The notes beneath the pieces are model-generated. The model was given only the letters and a program-made list of their open reading frames with translations. It was not told the DNA's origin and did not search any database. This document shows positions 1 through 7,995 of a stretch of 56,493 nucleotides of DNA, in pieces (within the stretch, counting starts at the first letter, position 1; every line of letters starts with the position of its first letter). Origin of the DNA: Deltaproteobacteria bacterium (lineage in GTDB: Bacteria; Desulfobacterota; Desulfobulbia; Desulfobulbales; JAJRZW01); NCBI GenBank assembly GCA_024275015.1, contig JAJRZW010000045.1, positions 1 to 56,493 on the forward strand. The letters run 5' to 3'. The translations under genes were made by a program, and so were the position numbers.

Positions 1-42
1 CATGGACAGGCACTTACGACCCCCGGAGCCTTTGCCCCCTGA
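1..42 (+). CDS. C-terminal tail of an upstream gene (truncated by window edge)
   Basis: The first 42 bases read as an open frame from base 1 ending in TGA at 40-42, six bases before the ATG of the next gene. Only 13 residues are visible, too few to assign a family. The tight spacing would fit an operon with the sensor kinase that follows. An open frame this short can occur by chance. Confidence 0.3.
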   Translation, partial: HGQALTTPGAFAP

Positions 43-48
43 ACCCGC

Positions 49-1428
49 ATGCTATATTCGTCCGCCCTGAAAAAAATAATTATCTTCGCCCTGGTCGCGG
101 TGCTGTTGCTGCCGGTCTTTGCTGTTTTTTTTGTGGTCCCGCGGTTTCAGGTTTTTTTTACCGTTGAGACCCAGCGGCAGACGGAGCATGTGGCCGCGCA
201 CCTGGCTAAGTATCTTTCCGATAATATCCCCGACCCCCGGAATATTCGCAGGGATTCCCGTGTTATTAGTGAAATTTCGGCCATCCGTGAATCATTTGAT
301 ATTATGAAGGTCAATATTTTTTCCCTTGACGGTCGCCTTCTTTACTCATCCGATCCGGATGACCAGGCCAAAGGTGATCTCAAGCTTTTCAGCCGGACGG
401 TCAAAAGCGGCAGGGTTGCCTCGCAGATGGTGGAGAAGAAGGCGGCGGCAGGCCGGATATCGGTGGTCGAGACCTATGCTCCGATCCTGATGCAGGGGAG
501 ATTGGTCGGGATATCCGAGATATATAAAGACGTCACTCCCTCCATGGAGGCGATTGACCGGATTGCCGTTATCGCCAATTTTTCCGCCTTTATCGTCGGC
601 CTTGTCCTTATGTTCGTCCTGGCCTTTGTTGCCCGTCAGGTGATGAGCGGGATCGGCGAGAAGGAAAGGCTGATGCGGGACCGGCGGGAGATGGAGACGG
701 CCCTGGCGGAAAAGAACCGCAACGATTCCATCGCCACCCTCACCGCCGGGATTTCCCATGACTTTAACAACATTCTCACTGCGGTCCTGGCCCACCTCAA
801 TATCGCCCGGATGCAGGTCGCCCCCGGGAGCGATATCTATAAGAGTCTTGATGAGGCCGATAAATCCGCCCTTATCGCCCGCGATCTTACCCGGCAATTG
901 ATGGCCATTTCCCGGGTGGCGCCGGTGGTCACCTGTGCCGTCGATACCCGTAGACTCCTTGAACAGTCAGTTCCCATGGCCCATAATAAGGCCCGGGTCG
1001 CGGTTGATATGGATCTTGCTCCGGATCTCATGTCGGTTATGGTTGACCGGGAACTGATGATTCAGGCCCTGCAGGCGGTGATCGTCAACGGTGATCAGGT
1101 GTCACCCGAGGGCAAGCCGGTACGGGTGCGGGTCGAAAATGTGGAGGTCGGACGCGGGGATGAGGAATTACCCCCGGGGCGGTATGTGCGGATATCGATC
1201 AGTGATGCCGGTCCCGGGATTCCGGAGAAGTACATTGAACGGATTTTCGATCCTTATTTTACCACCCGGGAACGTGACAGCAGCCGCGGTGTCGGTCTGG
1301 GGCTGGCCTTCTGTAAATCGGTGATAGACAAGCACCAGGGGCTGATTACCGTTGACAGCGTCCTTGACCGGGGGACGACCTTTCATATCAACCTGCCGGT
1401 ATGTGAAAAATCAGGCCGGGGCAAATGA
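49..1428 (+). CDS. Membrane sensor histidine kinase (NtrB-like, no PAS domain)
   Basis: A 459-residue inner-membrane sensor kinase. A hydrophobic segment at about residues 9-32 and a second at about 171-197 flank a periplasmic sensor region of roughly 135 residues. A short linker leads to the dimerisation/phospho-acceptor box GISHDFNNIL with His237. The ATPase domain follows with DAGPGIP (G1), FDPYFTT (F box), GVGLGLAF (G2) and a typical C-terminal GTTFHINLP. The N box is recognisable but weak (VIVNGDQVS). The protein should autophosphorylate and pass the phosphate to a response regulator, but no regulator is adjacent, so the partner is unknown. It overlaps the next gene by 4 bases (ATGA), which suggests translational coupling. 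The periplasmic region gives no ligand clue. Confidence 0.9.
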   Translation: MLYSSALKKIIIFALVAVLLLPVFAVFFVVPRFQVFFTVETQRQTEHVAAHLAKYLSDNIPDPRNIRRDSRVISEISAIRESFDIMKVNIFSLDGRLLYSSDPDDQAKGDLKLFSRTVKSGRVASQMVEKKAAAGRISVVETYAPILMQGRLVGISEIYKDVTPSMEAIDRIAVIANFSAFIVGLVLMFVLAFVARQVMSGIGEKERLMRDRREMETALAEKNRNDSIATLTAGISHDFNNILTAVLAHLNIARMQVAPGSDIYKSLDEADKSALIARDLTRQLMAISRVAPVVTCAVDTRRLLEQSVPMAHNKARVAVDMDLAPDLMSVMVDRELMIQALQAVIVNGDQVSPEGKPVRVRVENVEVGRGDEELPPGRYVRISISDAGPGIPEKYIERIFDPYFTTRERDSSRGVGLGLAFCKSVIDKHQGLITVDSVLDRGTTFHINLPVCEKSGRGK

Positions 1429-1694
1429 GTATCTTCGAGGCCCTGATGCTGATCTGCTTCGGTGCCGCCTGGCCTCTTTCCATTTATCGTTCCTGGCGTT
1501 CCCGGGCCACAGCGGGCAAGAGTGTCTTTTTCCTCTACGTGGTCTTTGCCGGTTACATCTCCGGCATCATTCATAAACTTCTCCACAGCCGTGATTTGGT
1601 GATCTGGTTGTATATCGCCAACGGGATCATGGTCGCAATCGACATTTTTCTGTATCACCGTAACCGGCGGATTGAGATGGAGATTATGGAGTAA
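1425..1694 (+). CDS. Small PQ-loop/SemiSWEET-like membrane protein
   Basis: An 89-residue protein with three predicted transmembrane helices (about 5-20, 33-52 and 58-77). The first helix ends in WPLSIYRSW, resembling the PQ-loop signature, and a GKS turn follows. Length and three-helix layout match the one-repeat bacterial PQ-loop/SemiSWEET-like proteins, which work as dimers; some transport sugars, most have no known substrate. The start ATG overlaps the stop of the sensor kinase (ATGA). Its TAA stop at 1692-1694 lies in a TAACAGAC string identical to the end of the hairpin repeat family described below. Confidence 0.75.
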   Translation: MSIFEALMLICFGAAWPLSIYRSWRSRATAGKSVFFLYVVFAGYISGIIHKLLHSRDLVIWLYIANGIMVAIDIFLYHRNRRIEMEIME

Positions 1695-1856
1695 CAGACG
1701 GGGCTGGCCCGTGGTTATAAGACACCAGGTAGATTATTCAGGCCGTTAGGCTTATCTCTTCCCGGTTGAGCAAAACAAGTTCTGGCCAACCTCTCGATTG
1801 CCCTGGATTTTTTTAATCCCGTGCCGCGCCCAGCCCGTTTTTTACCGATTGTTATA
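1692..1856 (+). repeat. Degenerate copy A of the TTAACAGTC hairpin repeat family
   Basis: The stretch from about 1740 to 1850 aligns with the complete copies at 4961 and 51479: it keeps the block CAAAACAAGTTCTGGCCAAC followed by CTCTCGATT, then CAGCCCGTTTTTTACCGATTGTTA at the right end (given here as a description of two adjoining blocks). The left half is eroded. It fills the gap between two convergent genes, and both stop codons (TAA at 1692-1694; TTA, read on the minus strand, at 1852-1854) fall in its ends. No ORF is plausible here. Confidence 0.6.
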
Positions 1857-2493
1857 TCGCTGCCGACAGATGTTCGCCGGTGAAGCCCATCTCTTCAAAT
1901 CTCAGGTAGATTTCCCTCCCCACCCAGGCGTCGGTGGCGGCGTAGCGGATCTGTTTGGCGGTCAGGTGATCGTGGCCCCAGTTTGAGCGCTGGCAGCCCT
2001 TTGATATCCTGAAGCCGAGGAGCACCGCGGCCAGGCCCCGCAGACCGCGGTTTTTAACCCCGGCCTCACGGGCAACCCGGCCCAGGTCAATAAATCCTCC
2101 GGCGGTAAATCTGCCCAGTTCGGAGAGTTTTTCCAGGTCATCGGCCACCGCGACCCCGGCCTTGATGATCTCCCGGCTGGCAAAGATCCGCCGCAACAGG
2201 CCGGGAAATTTCAGGGCCGGGAGCTGAAAGAGAAAAACCTCGTTTTCTCCGGCCAACTGCAGCAGCGCCGGCGGATGTTTCTCGCCCTTTTTGAAGCTCG
2301 GCTGGATTTCGATATCAAAGCCGATGATCTCTTCTTTTTGCAGGGAGATAAAGGCGTGTTCGGCACTTTTATTGTCCCTGATCAGGGTTATCCGGCCATC
2401 CCAGGCCGCCATGGGACAGGCGTTTATCTCCTCCTTGCTCATTCTCCGGTCAAAACCGGGACGGTCGGTGTATATGGCGGCGCCGGTGGTCAT
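1852..2493 (-). CDS. RNase D-like DEDDy 3'-5' exonuclease domain protein
   Basis: A 213-residue protein of the DnaQ-like DEDDy exonuclease superfamily. Motif Exo I is GFDIEIQPSF (Asp60, Glu62), Exo II contains the Asp of VAVADDLEKL (about 118-119) and Exo III is YAATDAWVG (Tyr184, Asp188). All four metal-binding acidic residues and the catalytic tyrosine are present. It lacks the HRDC domain of true RNase D, so it belongs to the short single-domain group, probably trimming RNA or DNA 3' ends in the cytoplasm. Its start is 3 bases from the stop of the LPP20/DUF4384 gene upstream, so the two are probably co-transcribed. Confidence 0.85.
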   Translation of the reverse strand: MTTGAAIYTDRPGFDRRMSKEEINACPMAAWDGRITLIRDNKSAEHAFISLQKEEIIGFDIEIQPSFKKGEKHPPALLQLAGENEVFLFQLPALKFPGLLRRIFASREIIKAGVAVADDLEKLSELGRFTAGGFIDLGRVAREAGVKNRGLRGLAAVLLGFRISKGCQRSNWGHDHLTAKQIRYAATDAWVGREIYLRFEEMGFTGEHLSAAI

Positions 2494-2496
2494 GGT

Positions 2497-3354
2497 TTAT
2501 CTGGCTGCCGGGTTGATGATCTGGTAGATGGCGGTGTCCTCGGCCCGGTATTTAAGCGGAATCGAAGAGAGCACCCGCGCCACTTCGGTAAGGGCGAAGG
2601 TGGTGTTCTCCATAACCGTGAAGGTGCCGCTGGGACGGATCTCCTGGAGGAGATCGATGGGTTCCCGGGTACAGATGACCTTGATGTACTCGGTGTCCTT
2701 GCGGTGGCCGGGCAGGGTTGAAACCTGAAATTTGATCACGTTACGGTCGCTTTCCGCCGGAATTACATACTCGCGCCCTGCCTCGATTTTGTTGTCTCGG
2801 CGGAAGGCATTGGGAAAGAGGATAATCACGCTGCCGTCGGCGGCGAAATTAAGGATGTTGAGGTAAGCGTCCTTGCTGCTTTTGACCTTCATGATCAATT
2901 CGTCGCCGTTTTCAAAGGCGGGTTTGTTCAGTGACAGGTGGACATTGAAGAAGGGGTCAGGTTTGCCCCTTTCTTGGAAGACCTCGGCCCGCATGGTGAC
3001 CTTGAAGGTGATCACCGGCATGGCGGTGGGCGACTTCTGCCTGACTTCGGCATCCCATTTGAGGATGTCTTCGTTAACGATTTTGCCGTAGGTTACCGCG
3101 TGGGTGAAATCCCCCTGGAGGACAAAATTCTGCACCAATGTCTCGGCCTGTACCTGGATACCGCACACCGCTTCGATGGCGTTATGCCGCGCCCGTTTAA
3201 GGGCCAGGATCCGGGCCTCATCCGGGGTCAGGTTGGCAAGCTCGGCCTCACCGGTAACCGTAACCACCTTGCCGGACGGTCCCGCCGCCATAACCCCCGT
3301 GGCCGTGGCCAGGCAGACAACAACGGCGAGGAAGATTATCGTGATTTTCTTCAA
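2497..3354 (-). CDS. Secreted LPP20/DUF4384 domain protein
   Basis: A 285-residue exported protein. The start is a TTG preceded by a strong AAAGGAG ribosome-binding site six bases upstream. Residues 1-23 form a signal peptide. Residues about 30-130 resemble the LPP20/LPP-type fold (the DEARxLALxRARxxAIE region), a domain of outer-membrane lipoproteins and flagellar assembly factors. Residues about 140-240 match DUF4384 (FNVHLSLNKPAFENGDELIM, then LNILNFAADGSVIILFPN), often found next to periplasmic or cell-surface caspase-like proteins. That fits the TPR-caspase gene immediately upstream on the same strand. It has no lipobox Cys, so it is probably periplasmic rather than lipid-anchored. Confidence 0.75.
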   Translation of the reverse strand: MKKITIIFLAVVVCLATATGVMAAGPSGKVVTVTGEAELANLTPDEARILALKRARHNAIEAVCGIQVQAETLVQNFVLQGDFTHAVTYGKIVNEDILKWDAEVRQKSPTAMPVITFKVTMRAEVFQERGKPDPFFNVHLSLNKPAFENGDELIMKVKSSKDAYLNILNFAADGSVIILFPNAFRRDNKIEAGREYVIPAESDRNVIKFQVSTLPGHRKDTEYIKVICTREPIDLLQEIRPSGTFTVMENTTFALTEVARVLSSIPLKYRAEDTAIYQIINPAAR

Positions 3355-3408
3355 ATTCGTCTCCTTTGGCAGCCTGTTAACAGACCATTTTAAAAGCCGT
3401 CCATGTTT

Positions 3409-3498
3409 TTTTTAAATTGGCCTCGCAATACATTGCGTTTCTAATTTATTGAAATTACATGAACCCGCTTCTGTTTGAGATACTTGTTACGAGTCCGT
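3409..3498 (-). repeat. Repeat family 4, minus-strand copy
   Basis: Read on the minus strand this stretch contains CTCGTAACAAGTATCTCAAA, then CATGTAATTTCAATAA, then CGCAATGTATTGCGAGG. The same blocks in the same order occur on the plus strand at about 26342-26440. The CGCAAT/ATTGCG part is a small palindrome. It lies upstream of the LPP20/DUF4384 gene, so it may also contain that gene's promoter region. Confidence 0.6.
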
Positions 3499-3505
3499 TA
3501 AAATT

Positions 3506-3675
3506 GATGAACTCGTAACTTCCCGCTCCGGCTGAAAACGGCGATTTCCGGGCAGCGGGCGGCGATCTGCTGAAATTCCGAACTCGGGCTAAGCCCTCAA
3601 ATGCGGGATTTCTTAACGCACCCCGCCGCCTTTTCCGGAAATCAAGACGCCTGCGCGGGGAGTTGCGACGCCATC
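3506..3675 (+). repeat. Repeat family 3, uninterrupted copy (empty TTAA site)
   Basis: About 170 bp with inverted ends: GATGAACTCGTAACTTCCCG on the left and, in reverse complement, GATGGCGTCGCAACTCCCCG on the right. Internal blocks GCTCCGGCTGAAAACG and ATGCGGGATTTCTTAACGCA recur at 33114-33303 and, interrupted, at 36909-37240. It has no coding capacity. Together with family 4 it fills the 322-base gap between the LPP20/DUF4384 gene and the caspase gene. It carries an intact TTAA at about 3612-3615, the position at which another element has inserted in the 36.9 kb copy. Confidence 0.75.
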
Positions 3676-3676
3676 T

Positions 3677-4909
3677 TTATTTGAATTCCACCAGGGGCCG
3701 ACTCATGTCAACCGTCTTGATAGACGGGGTCTGCTTGCGGCCGTTATAGAGTTTGCGCACCATATAGGGGATGTTGTCGTTTAGATAATTATCCATCTCC
3801 ATGGTTGTCACCTCTTTGTCATGATTGAGATCGGCGTCGCCGGTCAGACCCCGGAGGAACCAGTAGGTAAACATCCCGTGGCCCTTCTCCGGGTACCAGC
3901 TTGAGATCTCGGTGCCGGCGGAGGAGTTTATCAGGGTGGTGCCGCGGCTGGCGGCAAGGGGATTCTTGACGATGATTCCCACCGGACTCGCGTTTTTGAG
4001 GACGTTTGCCCCGGAAAAACAGGCATCGGTGATCACCGTCACGCTGCGTCCCTTCATCTTGGCTAAATTGCCGTAGAGGAGGTCAAGGGAGTAGCCGCCG
4101 ATGGCGATTGAGCCGGGATTTGAATCAACCGGCATTATATAGCCCTTCTTGGTTTCTATATTAGGGGCACCGTGGCCGGAGTAGTAGACGTATATGTCCG
4201 ACTGCCCCGGCTTGATGTACTGGTAAAGCAGGCCCTTATAGGTTTCGTGGGTGCCGAAGATGTTGTCGAACACCCCCTTGGTGGCGTTGGTCTTGAAGAT
4301 GATGTTGCCCTCGCGAACTCCGAAGGTCTTGATCAGGTATTTTTCGAAGAGTTTGGCGTCGGAAATGGCGTAGGTTACCGGGGGGATATCGCGGTCCTTG
4401 TAATCACGGTTGCCGATGATCACTGCCACCGCATATTTGTTTACCGCCCTTGCCGTCAGGATTTTTTTCAGTTCTTTCGGGGTCTCGACCACCTTGAACA
4501 GATCCTGGTCGCCGAGGTTGGCCTGTTCCATCCGCGCCAGGGCCAGATATTTCTTGGTCTCTTCACTGGGGAATTTTTTCAGGGTAAATTCCAGTTCGGC
4601 GATGGCGTCGCGGTATCTTTTTAATCTGTACAGACTGATGCCTTTTTCCCGGTGGGGGAAATATTCACCGTAGCGCATGCCGTAATAGCGGATTTTTTTC
4701 TTTTCTATGTCGCGGTCGGCCAGGGCGCGGTCAAAGCTCTTGACCGCGGCCTCGTATTCGCCCTTTTCTTTGAGTTCGATGCCCTTGAGATAGTTCTTTT
4801 TATAGTCCTCAAGGGCGTGGGCCGGGCTGGGGGCGATGCCGCTGATAATAAAGGCGGCGATGAAGGTGAAAACCAGGGGTACGGTTGCGGTAAAACTGCG
4901 GGTTTTCAT
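3677..4909 (-). CDS. Secreted TPR-caspase (peptidase C14 family) protein
   Basis: A 410-residue exported caspase-like protease. The ATG at 4909 is preceded by GGAGT and begins a clear signal peptide (about 1-32). A further 66 in-frame codons upstream run into a repeat element and are rejected. Residues about 35-150 form TPR-like helices. The p20 domain starts near residue 158 (KYAVAVIIGN); catalytic His246 lies in YYSGHGAP and Cys297 in DACFSG. A DADLNHDKEVTTME segment near 358-370 looks like an EF-hand or dockerin-type calcium loop, followed by a C-terminal region ending in VEFK. Bacterial C14 enzymes cleave after Arg/Lys and can be calcium-activated. Location should be periplasm or cell surface; the DUF4384 neighbour may be a functional partner. 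Confidence 0.88.
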   Translation of the reverse strand: MKTRSFTATVPLVFTFIAAFIISGIAPSPAHALEDYKKNYLKGIELKEKGEYEAAVKSFDRALADRDIEKKKIRYYGMRYGEYFPHREKGISLYRLKRYRDAIAELEFTLKKFPSEETKKYLALARMEQANLGDQDLFKVVETPKELKKILTARAVNKYAVAVIIGNRDYKDRDIPPVTYAISDAKLFEKYLIKTFGVREGNIIFKTNATKGVFDNIFGTHETYKGLLYQYIKPGQSDIYVYYSGHGAPNIETKKGYIMPVDSNPGSIAIGGYSLDLLYGNLAKMKGRSVTVITDACFSGANVLKNASPVGIIVKNPLAASRGTTLINSSAGTEISSWYPEKGHGMFTYWFLRGLTGDADLNHDKEVTTMEMDNYLNDNIPYMVRKLYNGRKQTPSIKTVDMSRPLVEFK

Positions 4910-4960
4910 GACGTTACTCCACTCTGGTTGATCTGTTGGCCGAACAATGTATATCTTATG

Positions 4961-5129
4961 AACAGACTGTTGAAAAAGCCGTCCTGGTTTTTTCAACTCC
5001 CGAAGTTGGCCAAAACAAGTTCCGGCCAACCTCTCGATTTTATTGGATTTTTTAAACAAAATAAAATCGGCGGCACGTCCATGCGCCGCGATCAGCCCGT
5101 TTTTCAACGGGCTGATAACAGAGCGTTAA
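4961..5129 (+). repeat. Copy B of the TTAACAGTC hairpin repeat family
   Basis: About 165 bp starting AACAGACTGTTGAAAAAGCC and ending near TTTTTCAACGGGCTGATAAC. It shows the successive hairpins of the family: GTTGAAAAAGCC with a partner arm, TTGGCC/GGCCAA, GATTTTATT/AATAAAATC, and GGCGGC.../...GCCGC. It lies between the start of the caspase gene and the end of the FadL gene, so it could form structure in a transcript running from fadL into the caspase gene. Confidence 0.8.
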
Positions 5130-5210
5130 CAAGGCCATCCATGGCTTTTTTCCTCTCCGGTTGGCCCAGATAAGTTTTGCCCAACGGTCAATTTTTCAAC
5201 GGACTGATAA
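5130..5210 (+). repeat. Deleted tandem copy of the same hairpin repeat
   Basis: Directly after copy B the blocks GGCCATCCATGGCTTTTTTC, CCGGTTGGCCCAGATAAGTT and TTTTTCAACGGACTGATAAT recur in the family order but without the central stems. It looks like a second, internally deleted copy. It ends about seven bases before the stop codon of the first FadL-like gene. Confidence 0.55.
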
Positions 5211-5216
5211 TGTATT

Positions 5217-6443
5217 TTACTGCAAACGGTACACCAGAGACAAGTACCCTTCCGTTATAAGTTCACCAAAAGAACCGGCAATGTCTACCTGCAGGTTTTC
5301 GCTGAGTACGGTACCGATGCCGCAGGTATATATATTGTCGTTGGCTCCACCGAGATCAATGCCTGTCATCGATGCCTTGGTGCCGATATATTCAACTGTA
5401 TGCTTTGGACGATAAAAATAACCGCCACGCAGGGCAACCGGGATCGAGCCCAGGTTAAAGACATACTCCATCCCGGCATGATATTCCCAGCTATCCTTTA
5501 TTGCAAAATCGGTTTCTGGTTGACCGTACTCATTAAGGGCGTTGTCAAGGATCTGGGAATATCTGACGTGATTGGCGTCAGCGGCAAGGGTCAGGCCGAA
5601 CGGCAGAGGGTATGATAATCCGATGCCGTAAAATTCAGGTACATGGAGGACATGTTCATAGGTCTTCTTGATAATGAGATTATCATTGGTTGGATCAAGG
5701 GGAACCGCAGTGTCCTGGCTGTACCTGATACGTTCGAAGGTGAACTCCGCGCCCTGATGATAGGAGGCGCCGAGGTTGAGTTCGTCGAAGACGTTCCAGA
5801 GCATGGAGACGATTATATGTTCATTCTTGTCGGATCCATGAATTCGGTCGGTATAATCGATATATCCGGGGTCGCTGTTGGACATCCTGGTGGTAATGGT
5901 GCGGTAGTCCATCTGGGTGAAGTTGATGGTCAATCCCAGCGACAGCGGTTCGGCAACTTTTAATCCCAGCCCCAGTCCATAGGTATCGGCATCAAGATCA
6001 ACGGTGGAGTCGATACCGGTGTCGCCGGGGTATTCTTTCCACGAAGTTACGCTGGTGCTGTGGATCATCTTATGTTTGAACAGGGTTATGGTTGCCTTTC
6101 CCCGCGGGTTGGCATAGCTGACAAAGGAAAGGTAGCCTCCGGAAGAGTCATAATCGTGGCTGCCGATGCCATCCTTGATCCTGGTGGTGGTAGTGCCGTA
6201 TTTGTATTCGACGGAAAGTTCCGGTTTGGTCAGGATGGTGAGCCCCGCGGGGTTGGTGTAGGCGGCACTGGCGTCGTCGGCCAGGCCGATGAAGGCGCCG
6301 CCCATGGCGTTGGCCCTGGCCCCGGGGTTGTTGAACCGGAAGTCAAACCCCAGAACATCAGAGCCAATAACCAGGGCGTGGGCCGTACGCGGCAGGAACA
6401 TGGCCCCCAGGGTCAGCAGAGCAAGAACGCAGACTTTTTTCAT
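5217..6443 (-). CDS. FadL/OmpP1/TodX-family outer-membrane porin (paralogue 1)
   Basis: A 408-residue outer-membrane beta-barrel. Residues 1-23 are a signal peptide. The diagnostic FadL-family N-terminal hatch follows (GARANAMGGAFIGLADDASA, then YTNPAGL). The remainder alternates hydrophobic and polar residues as expected for a 14-strand barrel and ends in an aromatic-rich terminal strand (SLVYRLQ). The family imports long-chain fatty acids or aromatic hydrocarbons; the substrate here cannot be told. The next gene upstream is a paralogue with the same hatch and C-terminus, so the pair arose by tandem duplication. An AAGGA site precedes the ATG. Confidence 0.88.
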   Translation of the reverse strand: MKKVCVLALLTLGAMFLPRTAHALVIGSDVLGFDFRFNNPGARANAMGGAFIGLADDASAAYTNPAGLTILTKPELSVEYKYGTTTTRIKDGIGSHDYDSSGGYLSFVSYANPRGKATITLFKHKMIHSTSVTSWKEYPGDTGIDSTVDLDADTYGLGLGLKVAEPLSLGLTINFTQMDYRTITTRMSNSDPGYIDYTDRIHGSDKNEHIIVSMLWNVFDELNLGASYHQGAEFTFERIRYSQDTAVPLDPTNDNLIIKKTYEHVLHVPEFYGIGLSYPLPFGLTLAADANHVRYSQILDNALNEYGQPETDFAIKDSWEYHAGMEYVFNLGSIPVALRGGYFYRPKHTVEYIGTKASMTGIDLGGANDNIYTCGIGTVLSENLQVDIAGSFGELITEGYLSLVYRLQ

Positions 6444-6532
6444 TATGGTTTTTCCTTAATTTGTTTTTGTTTATCTTGCGTCAGTCCCTTTCAGATGAAG
6501 GAAACCGTCTTCGATGATGGATTTCCCCGGGT

Positions 6533-7840
6533 TTATTGCAGGCGGTAGACCAGGGACAGGATTCCCTCGGTGGTAAAATCACCGAACATCCCGGCGATAT
6601 CGATCTGGACGTTTTCGCCAATGACAAAGCCGAGACCGGCGGAGTAGATATGGTCGTCGTCCTTGCTCCAGTCGAGGGTGGCAAAATCGGCTGAACCGCC
6701 GGGGGGGATAGTTCCGTCGGACTTGAAATATGTGGCTGGTCTGAAGTAATAACCGCCGCGCAGGGCCACCGGGGCGGCAGCGATCTCAAAGACGTATTCA
6801 AGCCCGGCGTGGTATTCCCATATATCGTCCATGTACAGGGCGTTGCTGGGGGTGTGGATGGTGACCTCGGTGGTGCCGCCGCCACTCAGGGTTACAGGAA
6901 TCCTGTTGTCCCAGAGAAGGTTTTGGTAGAGTTGGGAGTATTTGATATAGTCGGCGTCGGCGCTGACGGTGAGGCCGAAGGGGAGATTGTAGGAGAGACC
7001 GATACCATAGACGTCCGGGACCTTGAGTTCCTGGTCGAGCGGCTGTCCCGTCAAAAAAGCACCGATGGTCCCGTTGTGATCCCATTCCAAGTCATTATAG
7101 GTAAAGGTGTATTTCGGCCCCTGGCGGTAAACGAGGCCAAGGTTGAATTCATTCACCACGTTCCACAACATGGAGACGGTGAAGTGCTCGTCAGTGTCGC
7201 TGCCGCTGGAACGGTTTATGTTTGATATGTGCTGTGGATGAGAGTTTGGGCTCCAGTTGGCCGGGTCGTCCTCGTAACCGATGGAACTTGAGAGGTATTC
7301 CATTTGGGTCGAGTTTACCGTGAGTCCGACCGAGAGGTTGTCCATAACCTTATAACCGAGGCCGATGCCGTAGGTGAGGCCGTTAAGCTGTACATGGTTG
7401 ACGTTATGATAGGGGTGTGTCGACGGATCATGCCATATGAAATCGCTTTCGGTGTTGATCATGTTGTGACGGAAGATGGTGATCGTCGCCCGGTCCTGGG
7501 GGTAGGCGAAACTTACAAAGCTCATGCCGCCGAGTCCTTTGTCGTATTCATTGTTCTGTGGGGCGAAGTCGGTAATTACCGTGGTATATGTCCCCTGTTT
7601 GTATTCCATTGACAGCTCGGAACGGGTCAGTACGGTGAGGCCGGCAGGGTTGGTGTAGGCGGCGCTGGCGTCATCGGCAAGGCCGATAAATGCGCCTCCC
7701 ATGGCGTTGGCCCGGGCTCCGGGGCTGCTGAAACGGAAGTCAAGCCCGAAGAGGTCGGGCTGGGCCACCAGGGCCTGGGACAGGTGGGGCTGGAGTATGA
7801 TCCCAAGGGCCAGAAACGCCGGAATGATGATTCTCTTCAT
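6533..7840 (-). CDS. FadL/OmpP1/TodX-family outer-membrane porin (paralogue 2)
   Basis: A 435-residue paralogue of the downstream porin: signal peptide (1-23), the same hatch sequence GARANAMGGAFIGLADDASA and the same terminal strand SLVYRLQ. The middle differs more, with a longer loop around residues 320-345 (an Asn/Gly/Thr-rich insertion) that is probably surface-exposed. AGGGGAAG lies six bases before the ATG. The 89-base spacer to paralogue 1 has no obvious terminator, so both may share a promoter upstream of 7840, in the divergent gap with the sugar-kinase gene. Confidence 0.88.
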   Translation of the reverse strand: MKRIIIPAFLALGIILQPHLSQALVAQPDLFGLDFRFSSPGARANAMGGAFIGLADDASAAYTNPAGLTVLTRSELSMEYKQGTYTTVITDFAPQNNEYDKGLGGMSFVSFAYPQDRATITIFRHNMINTESDFIWHDPSTHPYHNVNHVQLNGLTYGIGLGYKVMDNLSVGLTVNSTQMEYLSSSIGYEDDPANWSPNSHPQHISNINRSSGSDTDEHFTVSMLWNVVNEFNLGLVYRQGPKYTFTYNDLEWDHNGTIGAFLTGQPLDQELKVPDVYGIGLSYNLPFGLTVSADADYIKYSQLYQNLLWDNRIPVTLSGGGTTEVTIHTPSNALYMDDIWEYHAGLEYVFEIAAAPVALRGGYYFRPATYFKSDGTIPPGGSADFATLDWSKDDDHIYSAGLGFVIGENVQIDIAGMFGDFTTEGILSLVYRLQ

Positions 7841-7995
7841 TTTAACTTCCCCTTTTGTTAAATATTTCAGTTGTCATGTGGTTCTGTGGCTCAAGCCTGT
7901 TTTATTTGTTACCATTTTTGTGCTTGGATTTGCAATGTTTTGCTGTGGTGAATTTTTCGCATTCCGGGGGTGCTGTTTTGCCGCGATCATTAGAT

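Noticed and set aside
4910-5107. 66-residue N-terminal extension of the caspase
   Set aside because: The extension is encoded by the hairpin repeat; the internal ATG 4909 has a ribosome-binding site and begins a signal peptide.
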